A stretch of 20,248 bases of DNA from Porphyromonadaceae bacterium. Its GTDB lineage: Bacteria > Bacteroidota > Bacteroidia > Bacteroidales > Dysgonomonadaceae. Below the pieces are notes generated by a model. The model saw only the letters and a program-made list of their open reading frames with translations. It was not told the origin of the DNA and ran no database searches. The translations under genes and the position numbers were made by a program. Where the stretch lies: contig JALHIE010000077.1 in assembly GCA_022840285.1 (NCBI GenBank), positions 1 to 20,248 on the forward strand, read 5' to 3'. The first letter of the stretch is position 1. Each line of letters begins with the position of its first letter. Positions 16,171-20,248 of the stretch are shown piece by piece.

Positions 16171-16788
16171 ATGCACTTAACAAAAAAACCACAAGTTGTC
16201 GTTTTTATTTTCTCGTTGTCAACCCTCCTTTTTGGCGTCTCGGCTCAGGAAAAGGTGGAGCAGAAGAACATGCTTCAGCAAGTATGGAGCGTGGTTACCA
16301 ATTCTTCCTTATCGGACAAAGACCTGATGGGCGACTGGGGATATAAAGGAACCGCCTGTACATTTGAGACCGAAAACCTGTTGAAAAAAGCCGGTGGTGC
16401 TGTTGTAGCCGCTCAAGTGGAGAAGACGTTCAACGAATATTGTACTAAGATCGGAATCAGCGAGGGAAAGTGTGATTTTACTTTTAGAGAGGACAGCACC
16501 TATACTGCTAAACTGGGTTTGCTAAAGCTTTCGGGGAAGTTTAGACTGGATGAAGAAAAAAAGATCCTCTCCATGAGCTATTTGCGCGGTTTGGGCAATA
16601 TGACGGCCAATGTTCACAGGTCTCGTTCCGGCTTAAAACTGCTGTTTGATGCCGATAGTTTTCTCCAAATGATGAAAACTGTGAGCATGTTCACCAAGAA
16701 CAATTCGGTCGAAATTCTGGCTGCCATGGCCGATCTTTATGACGGTATGCTGCTGGGTTTTGATCTGGAGATGAAAAAACAGCCCTGA
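16171..16788 (+). CDS. DUF4923 exported protein
   Basis: About 205 residues from ATG 16171 (an ATG at 16156 adds five residues). The N-terminus is a signal peptide, MHLTKKPQVVVFIFSLSTLL followed by FGVSAQ. The mature part has the DUF4923 features: LMGDWGYKGTACTFETENLL near the start, KAGGAVVAAQVEK, a lipocalin-like antiparallel section (DFTFREDSTYTAKLG, GKFRLDEEKKILSMSYL) and the end DLYDGMLLGFDLE. It probably folds as a small beta-barrel in the periplasm or at the outer membrane; no activity is known. It sits just after the broken Crp gene and was probably co-transcribed with it. Confidence 0.8.
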   Translation: MHLTKKPQVVVFIFSLSTLLFGVSAQEKVEQKNMLQQVWSVVTNSSLSDKDLMGDWGYKGTACTFETENLLKKAGGAVVAAQVEKTFNEYCTKIGISEGKCDFTFREDSTYTAKLGLLKLSGKFRLDEEKKILSMSYLRGLGNMTANVHRSRSGLKLLFDADSFLQMMKTVSMFTKNNSVEILAAMADLYDGMLLGFDLEMKKQP

Positions 16789-16851
16789 CTTTCTTTTTGT
16801 TTTTTTATGTTTTCATTTTTTTTTAATGGTCAATTTTCGAAAAGTCCTTCT

Positions 16852-16859
16852 TACCTTTG
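16852..16859 (+). promoter_or_regulatory. Bacteroides-type -7 element of the GH3 gene
   Basis: TACCTTTG matches TAnnTTTG, 28 bases before the ATG at 16888. The preceding stretch is T-rich without a clear -33 motif. It separates the GH3 gene from DUF4923. Confidence 0.5.
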
Positions 16860-16887
16860 TGCCGGCAAACCCTAAACATCGTTGAGG

Positions 16888-18399
16888 ATGATCAAGCAAA
16901 TTACGAAAGCGGTTTTTAAATCTTATTATAAGTCGGTCGAAAAATTCATCGACCATCCTGTAGCTGCGCAAGAGAAGATATTTTCTTACCTGTTGGAGCA
17001 CGGGAAAAATACGCTTTTCGGTGCAGAAAATCAATTTGGGGAGATTCAGACTGTTTCCGATTTTCAGAAAAGGGTTCCCGTTTCTACTTACGAAGATTTG
17101 CGGCCGTACCTCGATAAAATTATTAAACACAGACAACAAAATGTGCTTTGGGACTCGCCGGTAAAGTGGTTTGCCATGTCGAGCGGAACTACAGAAGATA
17201 AAAGCAAGTATATTCCTGTAACGCAGGAGTCGCTGGAGCGTTGTCATTACAGGTGCGGATACCACATGCTTGGCTTGTATGCAAACAACTACCCCGATAC
17301 GGAATTTTTTCTTGGCAAAACACTGGTGTTGGGTGGAAGTCAACAGATTAACAATATTGGCGACAGTACGTTCACCGGTGATATTTCGGCCATCCTGATG
17401 AAAAACCTGCCCTTTATTGTCAAACTGGCACGAACACCTGAAGAGATTGCCTTGCTTCCCGACTGGGAAGAAAAATTACAAAAACTATCGGATTACGCAG
17501 TAAAAGAGGATATCCGGGCATTCCTGGGGGTGCCGTCGTGGATGCTGGTACTGTTGAAAAAAATTGTCGAAGATACCGGTAAGCAGCTTCCCCACCTCTG
17601 GAAGAATTTAGAGGTATTCTTTCACGGCGGAGTGAGTTTCACCCCGTTTCGCGAGCAATACGAAAAACTGATCCCTACGGATAAAATGCGTTACTGGGAA
17701 ACATACAATGCTTCGGAAGGATTTTTTGGCGTTCAATATTCAAACAAATCGAACGATATGCTGCTTTTGCTGGATAATGAGGTTTTCTACGAATTTCTTC
17801 CGACTGAAGAGTGGGATAAAGAGCGTTCGCAAGCCTTAACGCTGGCCGAGGTAGAAGTGGGCAAACAATATGCGTTGGTCATTTCAACCAGCGGGGGGTT
17901 GTGGCGCTACAAAATCGGTGACACCATCGAATTTACTTCTACCAACCCCTATTTGTTCAGGATTACTGGCCGGACCAAACAGTTTATCAATGCTTTTGGC
18001 GAAGAACTGATCGTGGATAACGCCGATCGCGCTTTAGCTGAAGCCTGCCGGGTTACCGGAGCCAAGGTGACCGAATATACGGCAGCTCCCATCTACTTCG
18101 GTGATAATCACGGCGGTGCTCATGAATGGCTAATCGAGTTTGAAGAAAAACCTTCCGACCTGGAACAGTTTAAAATGATCTTGGATGAAAGCCTGAAGGA
18201 ACTGAATTCAGACTACGAGGCGAAACGCTCGTACAACCTGTCTCTCGGTAAACCCGTAGTGCGGATTCTGAAATCGGGTGATTTTTATAAATGGATGAAA
18301 TCCAGGGAGAAAACAGGGGGACAGAACAAAGTTCCCAAACTATCGAACGACAGAAAGTACATTGAAAGTATTCTGTCTGTGTTGGATTTAAAATCCTAA
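16888..18399 (+). CDS. GH3 family acyl-adenylating/amido-synthetase-like protein
   Basis: A 503-residue soluble protein of the GH3 family, named for plant enzymes that join jasmonate or auxin to amino acids through an adenylate. The ATP motifs are present: SSGTTEDKSKYIPVT at about 98-112, YNASEGFFGVQ at about 273-283, and GDTIEF with FRITGRTKQFINAFGEEL near 344-374. The start is ATG 16888; a TTG two codons upstream is in frame but less likely. Bacterial GH3 proteins are widespread in Bacteroidota, but their substrates are not known to me. It has its own -7 element, and the bamD operon follows after 80 bases with its own promoter. Confidence 0.87.
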   Translation: MIKQITKAVFKSYYKSVEKFIDHPVAAQEKIFSYLLEHGKNTLFGAENQFGEIQTVSDFQKRVPVSTYEDLRPYLDKIIKHRQQNVLWDSPVKWFAMSSGTTEDKSKYIPVTQESLERCHYRCGYHMLGLYANNYPDTEFFLGKTLVLGGSQQINNIGDSTFTGDISAILMKNLPFIVKLARTPEEIALLPDWEEKLQKLSDYAVKEDIRAFLGVPSWMLVLLKKIVEDTGKQLPHLWKNLEVFFHGGVSFTPFREQYEKLIPTDKMRYWETYNASEGFFGVQYSNKSNDMLLLLDNEVFYEFLPTEEWDKERSQALTLAEVEVGKQYALVISTSGGLWRYKIGDTIEFTSTNPYLFRITGRTKQFINAFGEELIVDNADRALAEACRVTGAKVTEYTAAPIYFGDNHGGAHEWLIEFEEKPSDLEQFKMILDESLKELNSDYEAKRSYNLSLGKPVVRILKSGDFYKWMKSREKTGGQNKVPKLSNDRKYIESILSVLDLKS

Positions 18400-18447
18400 A
18401 ATAGAATAAAATTGGCTTTCGATGAACTAAAACTGAGAAAGTTTCCG

Positions 18448-18455
18448 TAAATTTG
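18448..18455 (+). promoter_or_regulatory. Bacteroides-type -7 element of the bamD operon
   Basis: TAAATTTG matches TAnnTTTG, 24 bases before the ATG at 18480. It overlaps the TTG at 18453, so that more distal start is unlikely. Confidence 0.5.
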
Positions 18456-18479
18456 TACGCTAAAATCGATTTTTACGAA

Positions 18480-19292
18480 ATGAGAGTAAAACCTGTATAT
18501 TTTTTATTGCTTGCTGTGCTGCTGGCTTCCTGTGGCGAATACAACAAGATTTTGAAAAGTACCGATAAGGATGTGAAATACACGTACGCAAAGAAGTATT
18601 TCGAAGAAGGTAAATACAGTCGCTCTATCACGTTGCTCGAGGAGTTGGTGCCTTTTTTCAAGGGGACAGCCAAGGCAGAGGAATCGTTGTATTTGTTGGG
18701 GCAAAGTTACTATAGTTCAAAAGATTATCTCTCTGCAACGGAGATGTTCACCACATACTACAACACATACCCCAAGGGGGAATATGCCGAACCGGCCTTG
18801 TTTTATGCAGCGTACGGTTTATATCTCGACTCCCCCGATCCTAAACTGGATCAATCCAAAACATACAAGGCCATTGCCGAGTTCCAGCGCTATATGGAGG
18901 AATATCCTCAAAGCGAACGATCGGAACAAGCCAAAAACTATATGTTTGAGCTGCAGGAAAAGCTTGCCCAAAAAGAGTTGCTGGCAGCTCAGTTGTACCT
19001 GAACCTCGGAAATTATATGGGTAATAATTACGAGTCGGCAGTTATTACTGCCCGGGAAGCGATGAAGAGTTATCCCTTTTCGAAATACAACGAAGAGTAC
19101 CAGATGATCGTTCTTCGTGCCCGTTTTGAATATGCCGAACGCAGTACACTAGGTACTCAGCCCGAGAGATACCGTATGGTGCTTGATGAGTATTTCAACT
19201 ACAAAAACACTTTTCCAAACGGAAAATACATGGCAGAAGCCGACAGGTACTACAAGAAAGCGCAGAGTAAGATAGAAGCGCTGCCGTCATAA
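18480..19292 (+). CDS. bamD: Outer-membrane assembly lipoprotein BamD
   Basis: A 270-residue lipoprotein that forms part of the BAM complex, which inserts beta-barrel proteins (such as the DUF5686 protein nearby) into the outer membrane. The signal peptide MRVKPVYFLLLAVLLAS ends at a lipobox cysteine (C18, LLASC). The mature part consists of TPR-like helical pairs: YAKKYFEEGKYSRSITLLEE, LLGQSYYSSKDYLSATEMF, the FQRYMEEYPQSERSEQAK pair, and YNEEYQMIVLRARFEYAE near 200-218. The start is ATG 18480 because it places the lipobox properly and lies after the promoter. The omega and DUF4293 genes follow, and the three are probably one operon. Confidence 0.9.
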   Translation: MRVKPVYFLLLAVLLASCGEYNKILKSTDKDVKYTYAKKYFEEGKYSRSITLLEELVPFFKGTAKAEESLYLLGQSYYSSKDYLSATEMFTTYYNTYPKGEYAEPALFYAAYGLYLDSPDPKLDQSKTYKAIAEFQRYMEEYPQSERSEQAKNYMFELQEKLAQKELLAAQLYLNLGNYMGNNYESAVITAREAMKSYPFSKYNEEYQMIVLRARFEYAERSTLGTQPERYRMVLDEYFNYKNTFPNGKYMAEADRYYKKAQSKIEALPS

Positions 19293-19342
19293 TAAATCAA
19301 TTCATTGAACAAGAGAAATATAACATAGAATTAACATATAAG

Positions 19343-19675
19343 ATGGATTACAGAAGAACAAATGCACCTCAGAACACCGAAACACGCGATGTAATGAAAC
19401 TTGCTGAACCGGTGGGAAATGTCTATGAGATGGTCCGCATTATCAGTAAGAGAGCCAATCAGCTTTCTGTCGAGATGAAACAGGACCTGGACACTAAATT
19501 ACAGGAATTTGCTTCATATACAGACAACCTGGAGGAAGTTTTCGAAAATCACGAACAGATAGAAATTTCGCGTTTTTACGAAAAACTCCCGAAACCTTCA
19601 CTGATAGCCCTGCAAGACTGGAAAGAGGGAGAGGTTTATTATCGCAATCCTGCCAAAGAAAAAGAACAGTTTTAA
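19343..19675 (+). CDS. rpoZ: RNA polymerase omega subunit (Rpb6-like)
   Basis: A 110-residue Bacteroidota-type omega, which helps hold the beta-prime subunit in core RNA polymerase. The central part NVYEMVRIISKRANQLSVEMK (about 27-47) is the omega/Rpb6 signature helix. The C-terminus FYEKLPKPSLIALQDW and YYRNPAKE are specific to the Bacteroidota form. It lies 50 bases after bamD with no promoter consensus between, so it is read in the same transcript. This gene order is, as far as I recall, typical for the phylum. Confidence 0.88.
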   Translation: MDYRRTNAPQNTETRDVMKLAEPVGNVYEMVRIISKRANQLSVEMKQDLDTKLQEFASYTDNLEEVFENHEQIEISRFYEKLPKPSLIALQDWKEGEVYYRNPAKEKEQF

Positions 19676-19684
19676 CGAAACAAC

Positions 19685-20140
19685 ATGCTTCAGAGAATTC
19701 AAACCCTACTTTTGCTGCTCGCGTCGGTCTGTATGCTGGTGGCTACGGTAACCCCTCTGGCCTTTTTTTTCTTTAACGGCGAACCGGTTGTTTTTGAAGC
19801 GATGGGGATGTACCGGAACGGTGACCTCGAAAGCTCTACATGGGCTCTTTTCGCTATTGGAGCCACGAGCGCCCTTTTGTCGGTCGCAACCGTTTTCCTG
19901 TACAAAACACGAATCCTGCAAATCAGGATATCTGTTTTCAATATCTTTCTGATGATCGGGTTTTACCTGTATTTTGGATTTTTGATTTTTAACATCAATC
20001 CTGAAGCCGGATTACAGTTTCAAAAGATTGGTGTCGGCGTGATTATGCCGGTTATTGCCATTATACTGACCTATCTTGCCATCCGCAAGATAGGTGCCGA
20101 TGAGATTCTGGTCAGATCATTCCACCGGCTGCGGAAATAG
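19685..20140 (+). CDS. DUF4293 membrane protein
   Basis: A 151-residue integral membrane protein with four helices at about 6-29, 53-73, 80-103 and 115-133. The conserved start MLQRIQTLLLLLA and the end LAIRKIGADEILVRSFHRLR are typical for DUF4293. It starts nine bases after the omega stop, so the three-gene run bamD-rpoZ-DUF4293 is probably one operon. Its function is not known; linkage to omega and BamD is a matter of conserved neighbourhood. Confidence 0.87.
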   Translation: MLQRIQTLLLLLASVCMLVATVTPLAFFFFNGEPVVFEAMGMYRNGDLESSTWALFAIGATSALLSVATVFLYKTRILQIRISVFNIFLMIGFYLYFGFLIFNINPEAGLQFQKIGVGVIMPVIAIILTYLAIRKIGADEILVRSFHRLRK

Positions 20141-20189
20141 TTTATTTTATTTTTCACTGGTGTCCGGTAAAAAAAGAAACGCTAAAATG

Positions 20190-20233
20190 AAGGGGAACCC
20201 CTTTCGGTAATTCCCCCAGAAGGTTTACCTTTA
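20190..20233 (+). promoter_or_regulatory. GC-rich hairpin(s) and weak promoter-like element at the window end
   Basis: AAGGGG (20190-20195) can pair with CCCCTT (20198-20203), and GGGGAA (20192-20197) with TTCCCC (20211-20216), but not both at once. A TACCTTTA element (20226-20233), one base off TAnnTTTG, follows. It may be the promoter of a gene beyond the edge. The rest of 20141-20248 shows no gene. Confidence 0.25.
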
Positions 20234-20248
20234 TAGTTGCAAAACAAA

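Noticed and set aside
18453..18480. TTG 18453 as bamD start
   Set aside because: It overlaps the -7 element and would push the signal peptide nine residues from the N-terminus; ATG 18480 gives a standard lipoprotein signal.
1..20248. CRISPR arrays, tRNA or rRNA genes, insertion sequences, phage genes
   Set aside because: No spaced direct repeats, cloverleaf-like segments in the gaps, transposase motifs or phage-like proteins were seen in either strand.

Overview
The window looks like chromosomal DNA of a member of the Bacteroidota, most likely order Bacteroidales and perhaps near Dysgonomonadaceae/Porphyromonadaceae; the family-level guess is inference. The evidence is the gene families (DUF5686 outer-membrane protein, DUF4923, DUF4293, bacterial GH3 protein, Rpb6-like omega subunit, PadR-PspC pair), the repeated Bacteroides-type -7 element TAnnTTTG upstream of genes, and the lack of clear Shine-Dalgarno sequences. 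I see no rRNA, tRNA, CRISPR array, insertion sequence or phage gene. Coding density is high and no gene-free stretch exceeds 300 bases.

Layout. 1-1910 (+): lipoate-protein ligase, then an isoaspartyl peptidase/asparaginase whose signal peptide is damaged. 1968-3256 (-): MFS exporter with a frameshifted C-terminus. 3362-3928 (+): HD-domain hydrolase. 3959-4294 (-): YjdM/PhnA zinc-ribbon protein. 4478-5650 (+): nicotinate phosphoribosyltransferase. 5692-7282 (-): M23 peptidase broken by an out-of-frame internal deletion. 7543-9881 (+): PadR regulator overlapping a PspC-domain membrane protein, closed by a good intrinsic terminator. 10009-11355 (+): DUF389 membrane protein. 11458-13101 (+): sulfide:quinone oxidoreductase-like flavoprotein followed by a 52-residue membrane miniprotein. 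13110-15269 (-): DUF5686 outer-membrane protein. 15484-16147 (+): Crp/Fnr regulator split by an out-of-frame deletion, then DUF4923 and GH3 genes. 18480-20140 (+): BamD lipoprotein, RNA polymerase omega and DUF4293, a housekeeping run.

Most genes are ordinary metabolic or envelope functions: cofactor salvage (lipoate, NAD), envelope assembly (BamD, M23, DUF5686), envelope-stress-like membrane proteins (PspC) and sulfide oxidation.

Two things stand out. Four of about twenty genes carry reading-frame damage: one signal-peptide frameshift, one lost last transmembrane helix, and two internal deletions that remove conserved segments. This means either real gene decay or indel error in the assembly. 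The second is the SQR-miniprotein pair, a candidate two-component membrane sulfide oxidase. I did not find a clear new defence or mobile system.
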